Source: a bacterium (lineage in GTDB: Bacteria; Oederibacteriota; JAAXVQ01; JAUVAV01). From it: 46,281 nt of DNA. The translations under genes and the position numbers were made by a program. Under the pieces are notes generated by a model. That model did no database searches. It saw only the letters and a program-made list of their open reading frames with translations, and had not been told where the DNA came from. The stretch is from positions 1 through 46,281 of the forward strand of contig JAIORK010000031.1 in assembly GCA_021108215.1 (NCBI GenBank), written 5' to 3'. The number at the start of each line of letters is the position of its first letter. Positions within the stretch are counted from its first letter, which is position 1. Below are positions 17,090-27,374 of the stretch, one piece after another.

Positions 17090-18994
17090 CTACCGCCCCT
17101 CGGTCAATTTTTTGATTGCCCTTAATTTCGACTGTGCGCGTTCGATGTTGATGCGGGCATCGTCATTGTCCGGATCCAATTCGCGTACTTTTTTCCAAGC
17201 GATAATCGCTTCCGCGATTTTACCTTTCACGTACAGGTCAACACCTTGATAATACATTTCCTTAACTTTTTCCGCATTGACCTTGGCCTCCGAAACCGAC
17301 CCGGTCATTTTACGAATATAATCATTGGCCGTTTTGTTTTGTGGATCCCGTTTCAGTACCCGATTAAAATATTTTTTAGCCTCACCCCTGGCTTTGGTCT
17401 GAAATGCTTTAATCCCCAGCCGCAAATCATTGCGTATCTGCTTGGCACGTCTGTCATTTACACGATTGAGTCCGGCATGCGCCTTCTCCAGCCAGTCAAC
17501 TTCATCAAAAACCGGCGCCTGTGCCTTCATCTGTTCGAAGTAACGTTTGGCCGCCTTATAGTCATGTTTCGCCATGGCACTCCCGGCCAGCTGGTTAAAG
17601 CGGCGCATGTTTTTTCGCAATTTCCCTTTCATAAATACCAACGCATCTTTGGCCGCAGTATAATTTTTCTTTAGAATCAATGTCGCTTCATAATGCTCGC
17701 GGGCGGCTGTATAATCACCTATCGCTTCAGCCCGCCTGCCGTTTTTCATTTTTAATTTTAATAAACTGCTGATCTGAACACGGGTCCGCTGGATACCTGC
17801 CTGCGCAAGACGATTACCCGAATCCAATTGAAGCATTAATTCGTACTCATTGTAGGCGTCCTCCAAGCGACCATCCTGATAAAATTTTTCCGCCAGATTT
17901 AAGTGCGCGCTCAATTCCTCTTTGAGCCGACGTTCCGTATCTTCCAAAAGCGCTTTGGCTTTATGGTGGGTCCGGTCTATCTGCAACACCTTTTGAAAAA
18001 CGGCGATCGCTTGATTGTATTGTTCTTTCGCAATATACATGCCGCCCTGCTGCAGATATTGGTCGACTGCAGCGCTCTGTGCCTGCCCTAAGAGATTCAA
18101 GCCCTCAACGTCTTTAGGGTTAAGCGTGACCGCTTTTTTCAAAGATTCAATCGCCATATCGTAACGCGTCTGATAAAAATAGGCCATGCCGAGATTGTAG
18201 TGTGCATCCGCCAAATCCGGTTTAACCGCCACCGCCCGATTGTAAGCTGCCACCATTTCAGAGTATTTTTTTTGCTTATAATAATTGAGACCCAACAAAT
18301 AATTGGCGTTAAAATTCATCGGATCGTGCTTCACCAGTTTTTTTAAAACCGCAACCGCATGTTTGTCATCCTTCTGCTTGTGGTATAAAAAAGCCAGCGA
18401 TTCAAGTACCGGCTGATAGTCATCGCGCAGCACAAGTGCTTGTTCATAACTGGCAATTGCCTCTTTTTCTTTACTCATAGCCTGCCAAGCGCGCCCAATA
18501 TGGTAATGAACTTCCGGATCCCGGTCCCGGCCTTTTTCAATTGCCAGTCCAAAATGTTTCACCGCATCATGATAGCGCTTCATGCGCAAATAAGCCAATC
18601 CCATTGCATAAAAGGTCGTGGGATCATCCGGCAAACCTTTCAAACTCCTTTTCAGCGCTTCAATTGCCTTGCCGTCATTTTGAACATGTGAATAATAGAT
18701 CATACCCAGCACTTGATTTGCCGGTGAATCCACCTGACCATGCGATTCTTTATCACCCCGATTCACATAGCGGCATTTCTCAAGAATTTCCAGAGCATCA
18801 TCAAATCGATCGAGATTATAATACGCCAGGCCAAGATTAAAATGTGCTATAACATCTTTGGGATCAGTAGCAATCGCTTGTTGGTATGTACTAATAATCG
18901 AATCTTGTTCCACTGCGCTTGTGCTGCCAACGATCCCCCACAAAACCCCACATAGTACAATACCGGACACACTATATTTCAAAGCACGAAACAT
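17090..18994 (-). CDS. Exported multi-TPR protein
   Basis: 634 residues. The N-terminus is a signal peptide (about 1-27, ending GSTSA) after a strong AAAGGAG site. The rest is a superhelix of TPR units with the typical A..P..A and Y-x-G patterns (for example AHFNLGLAYYNLDRF and HYNLGMAYFYQTRY), with a more basic, less regular stretch about 320-560 and a last TPR near the C-terminus. It is probably a periplasmic scaffold; its partner is unknown. The 5' side is bordered by a MITE-like element. Confidence 0.85.
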   Translation of the reverse strand: MFRALKYSVSGIVLCGVLWGIVGSTSAVEQDSIISTYQQAIATDPKDVIAHFNLGLAYYNLDRFDDALEILEKCRYVNRGDKESHGQVDSPANQVLGMIYYSHVQNDGKAIEALKRSLKGLPDDPTTFYAMGLAYLRMKRYHDAVKHFGLAIEKGRDRDPEVHYHIGRAWQAMSKEKEAIASYEQALVLRDDYQPVLESLAFLYHKQKDDKHAVAVLKKLVKHDPMNFNANYLLGLNYYKQKKYSEMVAAYNRAVAVKPDLADAHYNLGMAYFYQTRYDMAIESLKKAVTLNPKDVEGLNLLGQAQSAAVDQYLQQGGMYIAKEQYNQAIAVFQKVLQIDRTHHKAKALLEDTERRLKEELSAHLNLAEKFYQDGRLEDAYNEYELMLQLDSGNRLAQAGIQRTRVQISSLLKLKMKNGRRAEAIGDYTAAREHYEATLILKKNYTAAKDALVFMKGKLRKNMRRFNQLAGSAMAKHDYKAAKRYFEQMKAQAPVFDEVDWLEKAHAGLNRVNDRRAKQIRNDLRLGIKAFQTKARGEAKKYFNRVLKRDPQNKTANDYIRKMTGSVSEAKVNAEKVKEMYYQGVDLYVKGKIAEAIIAWKKVRELDPDNDDARINIERAQSKLRAIKKLTEGR

Positions 18995-19017
18995 GTATAA
19001 CTCCTTTCAAAAACATC

Positions 19018-19221
19018 CTAGTGTCGCGCGTCATAAATGACTTTACAGTTGTCATTGCGAACGAAGCGAAGCTCCGACCGGATGGGGGATCGTATGGGAC
19101 TTCCGTTGGTCGCAATCCCGTTTTCATCATCATTTTGCAATCAAAACAGATTGCTTTGTCGCAAAAAACACTCCTCGCAATAACAATCAAATGTAAAAAA
19201 ATATTGAACGCACAACACTAG
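19018..19221 (-). mobile_element. MITE-like ~200-bp element, copy B
   Basis: 204 bases bounded by imperfect terminal inverted repeats: CTAGTGTCGCG at the left and, read inward on the other strand, CTAGTGTTGTG at the right (9 of 11 match). Inside are GTCATTGCGAACGAAGCG and GCGACAAAGCAATCTG style blocks, resembling dispersed repeats of other bacteria, and the 43-base core (19074-19116) identical to copy A. It has no ORF. It sits 23 bases upstream of the TPR gene start, so it may alter that gene's expression. Confidence 0.7.
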
Positions 19222-19256
19222 CGTGATCACTAAGCTAATTCACCAAAAGTCAAGCT

Positions 19257-20399
19257 TCAGGGTATAATCTTAATTTGCTTACTTTTCTTTATCCCCTTGG
19301 CATCCCAGACAACCGTATAGAGTCCCGGTTTGGGCAGGCCGCCGTCCAAACCCTGACCATTCCAAACAACACTGCCAATCCCTTGGTAATGTATCCCTCT
19401 TGATAACCTTGTAAACAACTGCCGGTTCGGCGTCAGGACTTTCATTTCCAAAAGACCCGTGACCGGTGTCGTATAATAAATCAACAACTCCCGATCTTTT
19501 TTCAAAGAAAAAGGATTGGCACTAAAAACCATCGTCTTGGCCGCTTCAGGCACAGGCAAATAATAAAGGCGCAGATCATCAATAAATGCCCGGGTTTTGT
19601 AAGTAAACACGCCCACTTTCCCACTGCCAATCATGGCATCATCCATCATACGGATTTCCCTGCCATCCAGTTTTAAAATAATCCGCTCCCCATAACACAC
19701 CACCGTAAGGGTATGCCAACTGTCTTGGGTATATTTCCAAGGAAGAATCATAAGCAAGTGTTCATCACTTTTTCCAAACCGCCCGGTAACGGAGGCTGCA
19801 CGGGAATTCCCAATCTGACCGGGAAGCACCGTCTCTTTTTGGGGAGAGCATCGCAGCAAAGCAATATTGGCGGCCGTAATTCTGAATTTATAATAATAAT
19901 TGGGATCCGCCTGTCTGAAAATAAGACCCAGCTGCCAATTACGGGTCTTTTGCTCAAACATATCCGTCCGCATCCGGGCAGAAAATTCAAAATTCACAAA
20001 CTGCTGCTTGCTCATCAGATATTGAAAATTTCTTTTAATCGCTTTTTGTTGTACAACCCGATTCCCCGGATGTTCCGGTTCGACCACGATCTTCCACTGA
20101 CCGGACAGGGATTCCCACACTTGAGGAATTTTTTCAATACTCGGATCTTGGAAATCCCATGACCGCCGGATCGATTTTTTCAATTCTGTAACCTGATATT
20201 TCGCTGCTTTACGTTCGTATCCGGCTTGCTTTTGCCTGGATGGGAGACCGGATTTTTTCTTCTGAGACAGTGTATTTTTTACAATTTTCTTTTTACTGTG
20301 CGTCAATGCTGGTTTCGCGGTTGGGGTTACAGTCGCAGCCCAAACAGGACCCATGCTTAAGCCAACCACTAGGATGGTATAACAGACAATCCTGATCAT
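19257..20399 (-). CDS. Secreted DUF1080/LamG-like protein with FlgD-like tail
   Basis: 380 residues from ATG 20399, which has GAGGGG upstream; the open frame continues 16 codons further without a ribosome site. Signal peptide about 1-22 (ends VWAA), then a basic linker, then a concanavalin-like region (about 75-280; WDFQDPS, GLIFRQADPNYYYKF, VKLDGREI-like LKLDGREI, IDDLRLYYL) typical of DUF1080/LamG-like sugar-binding folds. The C-terminus (about 290-380) is a FlgD-like Ig module (VVWNGQGLDGGLPKPGLY). Substrate unknown. Transcribed from its own promoter. Confidence 0.75.
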   Translation of the reverse strand: MIRIVCYTILVVGLSMGPVWAATVTPTAKPALTHSKKKIVKNTLSQKKKSGLPSRQKQAGYERKAAKYQVTELKKSIRRSWDFQDPSIEKIPQVWESLSGQWKIVVEPEHPGNRVVQQKAIKRNFQYLMSKQQFVNFEFSARMRTDMFEQKTRNWQLGLIFRQADPNYYYKFRITAANIALLRCSPQKETVLPGQIGNSRAASVTGRFGKSDEHLLMILPWKYTQDSWHTLTVVCYGERIILKLDGREIRMMDDAMIGSGKVGVFTYKTRAFIDDLRLYYLPVPEAAKTMVFSANPFSLKKDRELLIYYTTPVTGLLEMKVLTPNRQLFTRLSRGIHYQGIGSVVWNGQGLDGGLPKPGLYTVVWDAKGIKKSKQIKIIP

Positions 20400-20462
20400 C
20401 AATTTCCCCTCTCTGTTGTGATGTCTTGGCATCATGAAACCACACATATTACAAAACTACTT

Positions 20463-20491
20463 ATTTTAACGGTATTTTCCATGACTGTCAA
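20463..20491 (-). promoter_or_regulatory. Sigma-70-type promoter of the DUF1080 gene
   Basis: Minus-strand TTGACA (20486-20491), 17-base spacer, TAAAAT (20463-20468). The -35 box is consensus and the -10 box differs at one position. The predicted leader is about 57 bases. Confidence 0.7.
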
Positions 20492-20592
20492 CTTCAGGAA
20501 CCGGGTTGTCGGGAATCACCGTTCATTTCACCTGCATCCCGGCAATAGCTTCAAAACTCAGCCGCCTATTAGCGACCGCTTCTGTTTCAACA

Positions 20593-20610
20593 CCTGAGCC
20601 TGTCGAAGGG
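20593..20610. repeat. Fragment of a CCTTCGACAGGCTCAGG-type dispersed repeat
   Basis: The sequence CCTGAGCCTGTCGAAGGG contains the word CTTCGACAGGCTCAG on the other strand, familiar from short palindromic repeats scattered in many bacterial genomes. It lies in the gap between the lipoprotein and DUF1080 genes. Only this copy was noticed. Confidence 0.35.
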
Positions 20611-20637
20611 ACTGATCGAAAAAATCGGCAATTCGTT

Positions 20638-21669
20638 TCACTGCACAGCTTTTTCAAGCTCTCTCAAATAAATAGTCCAAGGTGCACCCAATTTTTCCGC
20701 AGCATAGCGATAGTCCTTGAGCGCCTGGGCATATTCTTGCGCACCCTCGCGTAAAATCCCTAAATTAGCATGTGCTTCCGGACGTTGTGGATCAAGTATA
20801 ACTGCTTCGAGCCACAAACGACCTGCCAACATCCAATCATTTTTCAACGCCGCCGCATTGCCTTGTGTCACAAAATCGGCATACGCATTTTTTTCTTTCA
20901 CGCATGCCAACTGTCGATAACGTATTACACGGCGCGGCAATAAATCCTGCACCAATTCCCCAACTGTCTGGTGTAACGCTGCAAAACGCAAATTTTCTTC
21001 AGATCGCTGCTGTGATACTCTAAGCGACCCTTCCATAAATACCACTTCATCATCAACCTGTCCCTCCGCCTGACCTTCCCATAAAACAACACCATCCTTT
21101 ATCCGAATGAGCCGCGCTTTGGCTAAAACCGCCAATTGCCTGTTTCGCGTATGCTGTGTCACCTCTTCAAACAAAGGAATTTCCCTCCAAAAAGACCGCG
21201 TATTTCCCAGGGAATCAAACACTGTTTCCAATTCCCTGCGCACCCCCACCTGATGCATCATTTTTTCTTTTTTATGAAATGTTTGCATCGCAGGTATCGT
21301 AAGATCACCAAAAAGCAATGCATGCGCACCCAGCGCCTCACCGACCCGGCGGACAGTCTCCAATCGGCGAAACCGACTTAACCGTATATTCATTTTTTTG
21401 ATAATTATATGAGAGGTGCCTGGTGCAATCATTCGATAGTCGGATTGCTCCTCAAACAAATCATACAGGGCACGCGCAAACCACCGCCCCTGTGCCGCAT
21501 CACCCAAGGGAACTGCAAAATCTAAAATCGCAATACGATTGACTTGGTCCAGCTGAATTTTACTCGGCAATAAAACCGAATAGTGTACCTGAGGTCGTAA
21601 ACTTGCGCATCCGGACAGAAAAAAAACAAAACCCAAGAAAGAAAACAATATACCACTAACTCGTTTCAT
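20638..21669 (-). CDS. Outer-membrane lipoprotein with C-terminal TPR
   Basis: 343 residues with a lipoprotein signal and lipobox FFLSGCAS (Cys21). Residues about 45-240 (VNRIAILDFAVP near the start) resemble a CsgG/LpoB-like or DUF6340-type periplasmic fold; this is tentative. Residues about 265-335 contain TPR-like helices (AHANLGILREGAQEYAQAL). The ATG overlaps the uvrC TGA as ATGA, so it is translated with the repair operon although no repair role is evident. A lipoprotein regulator of envelope synthesis is one possibility. Confidence 0.75.
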   Translation of the reverse strand: MKRVSGILFSFLGFVFFLSGCASLRPQVHYSVLLPSKIQLDQVNRIAILDFAVPLGDAAQGRWFARALYDLFEEQSDYRMIAPGTSHIIIKKMNIRLSRFRRLETVRRVGEALGAHALLFGDLTIPAMQTFHKKEKMMHQVGVRRELETVFDSLGNTRSFWREIPLFEEVTQHTRNRQLAVLAKARLIRIKDGVVLWEGQAEGQVDDEVVFMEGSLRVSQQRSEENLRFAALHQTVGELVQDLLPRRVIRYRQLACVKEKNAYADFVTQGNAAALKNDWMLAGRLWLEAVILDPQRPEAHANLGILREGAQEYAQALKDYRYAAEKLGAPWTIYLRELEKAVQ

Positions 21670-23489
21670 ACAACTTTCCTTAAAACCTGCTGAATTCTCC
21701 CGGCCAAATCCCGTCCAATGCCTGCCACCGCCGCCAATTCGGTTTCGGAAACCTCCAGGAGCGCCGCCACACTGCCAAACTGACGCAGCAATTGTGTCCG
21801 CCGGACTTTGCCCAGGCCGGTTATATGATCCAGGTGGGATAGCTTCATCCGGCGGCCGCGCAATTTGCGATGATACGTCACCGCAAAACGATGCGCTTCA
21901 TCCCGAAGATTCGTCAGTACCTTTAATGCTTTGCTGGATTTTGGCAATCGCAACGTTTTTTTTTGGCTTGGCAAATAAATTTCCTCTTCTTTCTTCGCCA
22001 ATCCAATGACTGCCAGGTGTTGTAAACCTAAATCCTGCAATACCATTTTCACTGAAGAAAGTTGACCGGCACCGCCGTCGACAACAATTAAATCAGGCGG
22101 CGTCTCCTGCTTTTCCTTCATTCTTTTTAAACGTCGAAAAAGCACCTCTTGCAGCATGGCAAAATCATTGGGACCTTCAACACTTTTTATGCGATAGCGG
22201 CGGTAGCGTGTTTTTTCCGGATGGCCATTGACAAAAACGACTTGAGAACCCACCGCGTCCTGACCGGCTATGTTTGAAATATCATACCCCTCAATCACCA
22301 ATGGCGGACCGGACAATTCCAGTTTTTGTGCCAACTCAGAAAGAACTTTTCTATCATTTTCCGACAGCCCCTCTGAATTTTCCCTGACTTGATGTTTTAA
22401 ATAAAGCCAGGCATTATTTTCGGCTAATTTCACCATACGGCGCGCTTCGCCGCTTTTAGGAACACGCATTTGAATCTTCACTCCGTAACGATTTAACAGC
22501 CAACGCCGGATAACCGCCTCTTCCCGGCATGCCTGCGGTAAATAGATCACCGGAGGTATGGTGACCGGTTGCGAGTAATACTGAATAAGCACTTGATCTA
22601 ATATCTCGTCTGTCGCATCCGTCCCGGCGGTATTCAAATAAAAGTGACGCCGTCCCTCAAGATTACCTTCCCGTACAAAAAAAACTTCAATGGCCGCCGA
22701 CGAACCTGAACGCGCCAAACCAAATACATCTCGATCCTCACGCCGCGGCGAACTCACCAAAGGTTGATGGCGAATACGCTTGATGATGACAAGTTCATCC
22801 CGAATAGCCGCCGCCAGTTCAAACGCCTGTTCTGCCGCGGCTTTGTGCATCTGCACTTCCAATTGCGGGCTCAACACATCCTTACCACCATTTAAAAATT
22901 CCTGAACTTGTTCCACTGTTTTCATGTATTGGTCCCGGGGAATCTTCCCCATACATACGCCATCGCATTGTTCCATTTGATAATAGAGACATGTTCGCTT
23001 TTCCCCGATAGTGATATGCGTCGTACGATTTATCTGACATAAACGAAAGTGACGTGAAATTGTCTGGGTTATTTTTTTTAATGTTCCGCCTGCAAAAGGT
23101 CCGAAATATTTGGCATCATCGACAAATGGCTTACGCGTCGAGAGTAACCTCGGCACTTCCTCATGACTGGTCAATTTAAGGTAAGGATAGCTTTTGTCAT
23201 CTTTCATAACAATGTTGTAGCGGGGACGATATTTTTTAATCAGCGTATTTTCCAGCACCAGTGCATCAACTTCCGAACCGGTCACCATCCATTCAATGAT
23301 CGCAATTTTAGAAACCAGCACCCGGGTTTTGGCATCCAACTGTGCTTCCGCGCGAAAATAAGATGCCAAACGCTTTTTTATTGAAATGGCCTTGCCCACA
23401 TAGATGATTTTCCCGTTTGCATTGCGCATTAAATAGACACCCGGTTGATCAGGCGGTTGCAGGCGTTTGAGGTCTGCGAGCGTCATCAC
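21666..23489 (-). CDS. uvrC: Excinuclease ABC subunit C
   Basis: 607 residues. The GIY-YIG nuclease is N-terminal ([19 protein letters not shown]), a UVR segment near 200-235 contacts UvrB, the RNase H-like second nuclease has [14 protein letters not shown] and [14 protein letters not shown], and tandem HhH motifs end the protein. It makes both incisions in nucleotide excision repair. The start overlaps uvrB by four bases (ATGA). Confidence 0.97.
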   Translation of the reverse strand: MMTLADLKRLQPPDQPGVYLMRNANGKIIYVGKAISIKKRLASYFRAEAQLDAKTRVLVSKIAIIEWMVTGSEVDALVLENTLIKKYRPRYNIVMKDDKSYPYLKLTSHEEVPRLLSTRKPFVDDAKYFGPFAGGTLKKITQTISRHFRLCQINRTTHITIGEKRTCLYYQMEQCDGVCMGKIPRDQYMKTVEQVQEFLNGGKDVLSPQLEVQMHKAAAEQAFELAAAIRDELVIIKRIRHQPLVSSPRREDRDVFGLARSGSSAAIEVFFVREGNLEGRRHFYLNTAGTDATDEILDQVLIQYYSQPVTIPPVIYLPQACREEAVIRRWLLNRYGVKIQMRVPKSGEARRMVKLAENNAWLYLKHQVRENSEGLSENDRKVLSELAQKLELSGPPLVIEGYDISNIAGQDAVGSQVVFVNGHPEKTRYRRYRIKSVEGPNDFAMLQEVLFRRLKRMKEKQETPPDLIVVDGGAGQLSSVKMVLQDLGLQHLAVIGLAKKEEEIYLPSQKKTLRLPKSSKALKVLTNLRDEAHRFAVTYHRKLRGRRMKLSHLDHITGLGKVRRTQLLRQFGSVAALLEVSETELAAVAGIGRDLAGRIQQVLRKVV

Positions 23490-25579
23490 GAAACATCCCG
23501 TCCCAGACGTTTGGTTACCTTTTTCACTGCGCTTTTCGGTACCAAACGCGTTTTTCTTTTTCGTTTACCCTGGCTTTTAGATTTACCGGGCCGGTATGCC
23601 CGGCCGGGATTCATCTCACGCAATTCCATAATTTTGTCGCGCAGCGCCGCTGCTTTTTCAAAATCCAGTTGAACAACAGCTTTTTTCATCTCTGCATCCA
23701 ACGCAATGATCCTTCGGGGTATTTGCTCCGGCGTGAGGTATTCCCCTACCATTTCATTCGCCGCCGGCACTGTAAAATAATCCATTTCATAAATTGATCC
23801 CAAAATATTCTGAATGTGTTTTTGAATTCCGGCCGGCGTGATTCCGTGTTTCAAATTATAGGCTTTTTGTATTTCACGTCTGCGATTTGTTTCGGAAATC
23901 GCGTAGGCCAATGATTTCGTCATGGTGTCCGCATAAAGAACAACCTCGCCGTTGACATGTCTGGCTGCCCGCCCGATGGTTTGCACCAGCGACGTCTTCG
24001 AACGCAGAAATCCCTCTTTGTCCGCATCCAAAATCGCCACCAACGAAACCTCCGGCAGATCCAATCCTTCCCGCAAGAGATTAATCCCTACCAAACAATC
24101 AAACTCACCCATACGGAGTTCTTGAATAATTTGTATCCGTTCCAGCGTATCTATATCTGAATGCAAATATTTGGCTTTCACGCCAAGTTCATTTAAATGG
24201 CTGTTGAGGTCCTCGGCCATACGTTTTGTCAGGGTTGTCACCAAAACACGTTCGTTTTTTTCCACCCGTTTACGTATCTCACCCAACAAATGGTCCACCT
24301 GATCTTTGAGCGGTTCGACTCTCACTTGCGGGTCCATGAGTCCTGTGGGACGGATAATCTGTTCAACCACCCTCCCGGAACTTTTTTCCAATTCATAGTC
24401 CGCCGGGGTCGCAGACATATACAGCACCTGCCGGGCTCTGTTCTCAAATTCTTCAAAATAGAGAGGCCGGTTATCATATGCCGAGGGCATGCGAAATCCG
24501 AATTCCACCAATGTCTTTTTCCGCGAGTGGTCACCGCGATGCATCCCCCGTATTTGCGGGACTGTCACATGTGACTCATCAATAACAATCAGACTGTCAG
24601 CCGGCATATAATCCAACAATGTAAACGGCGGTTGACTGGGTTGGCGCCCTTCCAGATGTCGCGAATAATTTTCAATTCCCTGACAAAAACCCAGTTCACG
24701 GATCATCTCAATGTCATATTCCGTACGTCGTTTAAGACGCTCTGCTTCCAATAAGCGGCCTTGTTTTTCTAGTTGCGGAACCCACTGTTGAAGTTCCGCC
24801 CGAATCGAGGAAACTGATTTTTCAATCTGTTCATACGGCAGGACATAGTGGCGGGCCGGATAAATTTTCGCCTTTGAAAGATTTTGTTTGACCACACCAC
24901 TGAGCGGATCAATCAAAGATATTTTTTCAAGTTCATTTCCAAAAAAATCAAACCGCAGTGCATTTTCATCATAAGAAGGATAGACCTCCACCACATCACC
25001 TTTCACCCGGAAGCGTCCGCGAAAAAACTCCAGATCGCTTCGCGTATAAAGCATCTCTACCAGTTTATGCAGAAATTCATCCCGCGAAAGTGTTTCTCCC
25101 TTTTCCAAAACCTGATACATATTTTTATAAATTTCCGGCGATCCAATACCAAAAATACATGACACCGATGCCACCACAATGGTGTCACGACGTTCCAATA
25201 GTGAATGCGTTGTTTCCAAACGCAATCGATCCAATTCTTCATTGACAGACGAATCTTTTTCAATATAGGTATCCGGTCCAGGCAGGTAGGCTTCAGGTTG
25301 ATAATAATCATAATAAGAAACAAAATAACGCACAGCATTTTCCGGAAAAAATGTTTTAAATTCTCCATATAATTGTGCCGCCAGCGTCTTGTTGTGGGAA
25401 ATAACCAGCGTGGGTTTCTGGAGCTTTTCCACCACATTGGCGATGGTAAACGTTTTTCCGGATCCAGTAACCCCCAGCAACGTTGCTGACGGAAGATTTT
25501 CCTTAAAAAATCCGGTTAATTTCCGAATAGCCGCCGGTTGGTCTCCATCAGGTTTGTAATCAGATTTTAATTTAAACAT
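23486..25579 (-). CDS. uvrB: Excinuclease ABC subunit B
   Basis: 697 residues from ATG 25579 with GGAG six bases upstream; the in-frame TTG at 25600 would fall on the predicted transcription start. Walker A GVTGSGKT (36-43), beta-hairpin [12 protein letters not shown], helicase motifs ([14 protein letters not shown]) and the C-terminal UVR motif are all present. The tail is strongly basic. It verifies damage and loads UvrC. uvrA is not in the window. Confidence 0.97.
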   Translation of the reverse strand: MFKLKSDYKPDGDQPAAIRKLTGFFKENLPSATLLGVTGSGKTFTIANVVEKLQKPTLVISHNKTLAAQLYGEFKTFFPENAVRYFVSYYDYYQPEAYLPGPDTYIEKDSSVNEELDRLRLETTHSLLERRDTIVVASVSCIFGIGSPEIYKNMYQVLEKGETLSRDEFLHKLVEMLYTRSDLEFFRGRFRVKGDVVEVYPSYDENALRFDFFGNELEKISLIDPLSGVVKQNLSKAKIYPARHYVLPYEQIEKSVSSIRAELQQWVPQLEKQGRLLEAERLKRRTEYDIEMIRELGFCQGIENYSRHLEGRQPSQPPFTLLDYMPADSLIVIDESHVTVPQIRGMHRGDHSRKKTLVEFGFRMPSAYDNRPLYFEEFENRARQVLYMSATPADYELEKSSGRVVEQIIRPTGLMDPQVRVEPLKDQVDHLLGEIRKRVEKNERVLVTTLTKRMAEDLNSHLNELGVKAKYLHSDIDTLERIQIIQELRMGEFDCLVGINLLREGLDLPEVSLVAILDADKEGFLRSKTSLVQTIGRAARHVNGEVVLYADTMTKSLAYAISETNRRREIQKAYNLKHGITPAGIQKHIQNILGSIYEMDYFTVPAANEMVGEYLTPEQIPRRIIALDAEMKKAVVQLDFEKAAALRDKIMELREMNPGRAYRPGKSKSQGKRKRKTRLVPKSAVKKVTKRLGRDVS

Positions 25580-25606
25580 AACAGCTCCACAATCCGACAA
25601 ATCTTA

Positions 25607-25635
25607 ATTCTAAAAGCAATTCTAAAATAGCTCAA
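25607..25635 (-). promoter_or_regulatory. Promoter of uvrB-uvrC-lipoprotein
   Basis: Minus-strand TTGAGC (25630-25635), 17-base spacer, TAGAAT (25607-25612). Transcription should start near 25600, leaving a ~20-base leader to ATG 25579. No clear LexA-type palindrome was seen. Confidence 0.6.
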
Positions 25636-25800
25636 ATCACGTTTATTTCCAACCAGAAAAAGAAGTCATATTTTTGAAGTCTGCGGGCAATCCCGGGGTG
25701 TTCCGGGAGCGAGACAAACTAAAAAATACTTCTGGAATACCAGATTTACCATGTTTAAAAAGTGATTTTGCGAATAAAGGAAAATCCACAGGCGCGAAGC

Positions 25801-25832
25801 GTCCCAAAAGTTCAATACGACTCCGGTCGGGA
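25801..25832 (+). repeat. Degenerate intergenic core repeat
   Basis: GTCCCAAAAGTTCAATACGA followed by CTCCGGTCGGGA shares the GTCCCA...CCGGTCGGG layout with the identical core of the two MITE-like elements, and more closely with the copy at 27154-27197. The rest of the 25601-25899 gap holds the uvrB promoter, a short TCCCGG/CCGGGA hairpin near 25694, and nothing else seen. Confidence 0.45.
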
Positions 25833-25899
25833 CCAAGTCTTCATCTTGTCTCCACACTTGACACTCATCGTATTCGCGCTGATATGCTAAAAAGAGGGA

Positions 25900-27102
25900 C
25901 TATCCGAGTTCTTTCTTATCGTAGATTTTTTTAAGGACATTCCGGACCTCTTTATTCTGCGGATCCAGTTCTAAAATATTCTGCGCCAAACGCATGGACT
26001 CTACTAACATATTCTGCTGAACATACATTTGTGCCTGTGTTAATAAAACTTGAATATTTTGATCGCGCTCAGCATCAACTTCCATATCCTTAGCAGTCAG
26101 TGTTTCGGATACTACCGGGCCGCGCGAGGCTATTTGCTCATCCCGTTCCCGCCGATCTTTTACTGCCAAACGAAGTTTTTCCTCCGCTTTCACGCGCAAT
26201 TTTTCCAATTCTTCAAAACTTTTACCTTTTTCAGCTGCCGGATTTTTTCTTCCTGCCTGATCGAGCAACTGAGATGTCGAAGAATCCATCGTCTTGGGAT
26301 TATTTTTGGCCAAACTCTTGGCTTGTTCGATTGACTTTTGACGCTCATCGGAAATGCGCGACCACACTTCATTGGATTTATCTTTTTGAGTAACCTGGCG
26401 GTAGAGTTGCTTAAGTTTATTTTGAACCAACGTATTGGCCGGTTGAAAACGTAAAACCGTAATATACGTCTCAACCGCCTCATCCCAAGCCTGCTTTTTC
26501 TCATAATGATCAGCCATGGCCAAAAGATTCTTCACGACTTCTTCATTTTTCAGTGCGTCGTCGTGCTCTTTGGCTGCGGCGTGCTGAGCAACCACCCCGG
26601 AATCAACGGATAATGCACTATTTTGCGCTGCTGATTCCTGTTTCTCAATCAATGCCTCTATTTCCGTAATTTTAGACTCAACCGCATTGTTTTCAGGCAA
26701 TCGCATGGAAAGTTTTTCGCATATCTCAAGTGCATTTTTCAGAGAACCCCGGCGAACATAGTCATCGACTTCAATTAGGCGGGCGCGAAGCAACGTTTCA
26801 ATTTTTTGAATGGATTCCTGATGGTCAGGTTCCAATTTCACAATATTTTTATATGCATGTATGGCTTTTTCTATATTATTGGTTGCGCTGAGCAGGCTGG
26901 CCGCCTTAAGAAATTCACTAACCGCTTTTTTTTTGTCATCTTTGCGGATATGAATTTCAGCCATCATATTATGCACAAGAAAATCCATTGGATCGATGGC
27001 AATCAGCTTCAAATATTCAGACAACGCCCGATCCCACTTACCTTCCTGGAAATAATTATAGGCAACCTTAACAATAATCCGTTTTTCTTCCTGATCCGCC
27101 AT
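25900..27102 (-). CDS. Cytoplasmic TPR protein
   Basis: 400 residues without a signal peptide. TPR-like helical repeats occupy about 8-175 (YNYFQEGKWDRALSEYLKL, IEKAIHAYKNIVKLEP) and 190-245 (YEKKQAWDEAVETYITVL), followed by a charged coiled region (about 250-345) and a final TPR near 350-395. Its function is not known; such proteins scaffold complexes. It is preceded by a ~190-base leader and transcribed alone from 27298-27326. Confidence 0.82.
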   Translation of the reverse strand: MADQEEKRIIVKVAYNYFQEGKWDRALSEYLKLIAIDPMDFLVHNMMAEIHIRKDDKKKAVSEFLKAASLLSATNNIEKAIHAYKNIVKLEPDHQESIQKIETLLRARLIEVDDYVRRGSLKNALEICEKLSMRLPENNAVESKITEIEALIEKQESAAQNSALSVDSGVVAQHAAAKEHDDALKNEEVVKNLLAMADHYEKKQAWDEAVETYITVLRFQPANTLVQNKLKQLYRQVTQKDKSNEVWSRISDERQKSIEQAKSLAKNNPKTMDSSTSQLLDQAGRKNPAAEKGKSFEELEKLRVKAEEKLRLAVKDRRERDEQIASRGPVVSETLTAKDMEVDAERDQNIQVLLTQAQMYVQQNMLVESMRLAQNILELDPQNKEVRNVLKKIYDKKELG

Positions 27103-27153
27103 AAATCACTCTCTTCATCCTTTGGATTCAATGCCCCTGCTCTAAAAAGCGGG

Positions 27154-27197
27154 CGACCCACAAAAGTCCCACAGTTCAATTACCCATCCGGCCGGGA
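27154..27197 (+). repeat. Degenerate copy of the intergenic core
   Basis: CGACCCAC..AAGTCCCA at the left and CCCATCCGGCCGGG at the right match the layout of the 43-base core identical in the MITE-like copies (CGACCAACGGAAGTCCCA ... CCCATCCGGTCGG), with a diverged middle shared with 25801-25832. Confidence 0.55.
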
Positions 27198-27235
27198 GAC
27201 TTGGATGCAATCTGTAAAAAAAATATTACTGTCCC

Positions 27236-27260
27236 ACAGTTTGTTTCTCAAACAAACTGT
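27236..27260. other. Perfect hairpin in the TPR-gene leader
   Basis: ACAGTTTGTTT, loop CTC, AAACAAACTGT: an 11-bp perfect stem. It lies inside the predicted 5' leader of the TPR gene at 25900-27102. Neither strand shows a run of T after it of the kind needed for an intrinsic terminator. Confidence 0.6.
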
Positions 27261-27297
27261 ACCCGGTTTAAGCGTCATCCTATCAATTCTATTAAAA

Positions 27298-27326
27298 AGT
27301 ATACGCGCAGGCCGACTTGCATGCAA
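27298..27326 (-). promoter_or_regulatory. Promoter of the cytoplasmic TPR gene
   Basis: Minus-strand TTGCAT (27321-27326), 17-base spacer, TATACT (27298-27303). The predicted start near 27291 gives a ~190-base leader containing the hairpin and the degenerate repeat. Confidence 0.6.
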
Positions 27327-27345
27327 GATGGAAATCGCGTCAGGC

Positions 27346-27374
27346 TTGACAGTCGCTTACGCAAATTGTACGAT
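27346..27374 (+). promoter_or_regulatory. Promoter of the cvpA-like gene
   Basis: TTGACA (27346-27351), 17-base spacer, TACGAT (27369-27374). It is back to back with the minus-strand promoter 20 bases away, and leaves a ~80-base leader to ATG 27463. Confidence 0.6.

Noticed and set aside
25580-25600. TTG 25600 as the uvrB start
   Set aside because: It coincides with the predicted transcription start; ATG 25579 has GGAG at the right distance.
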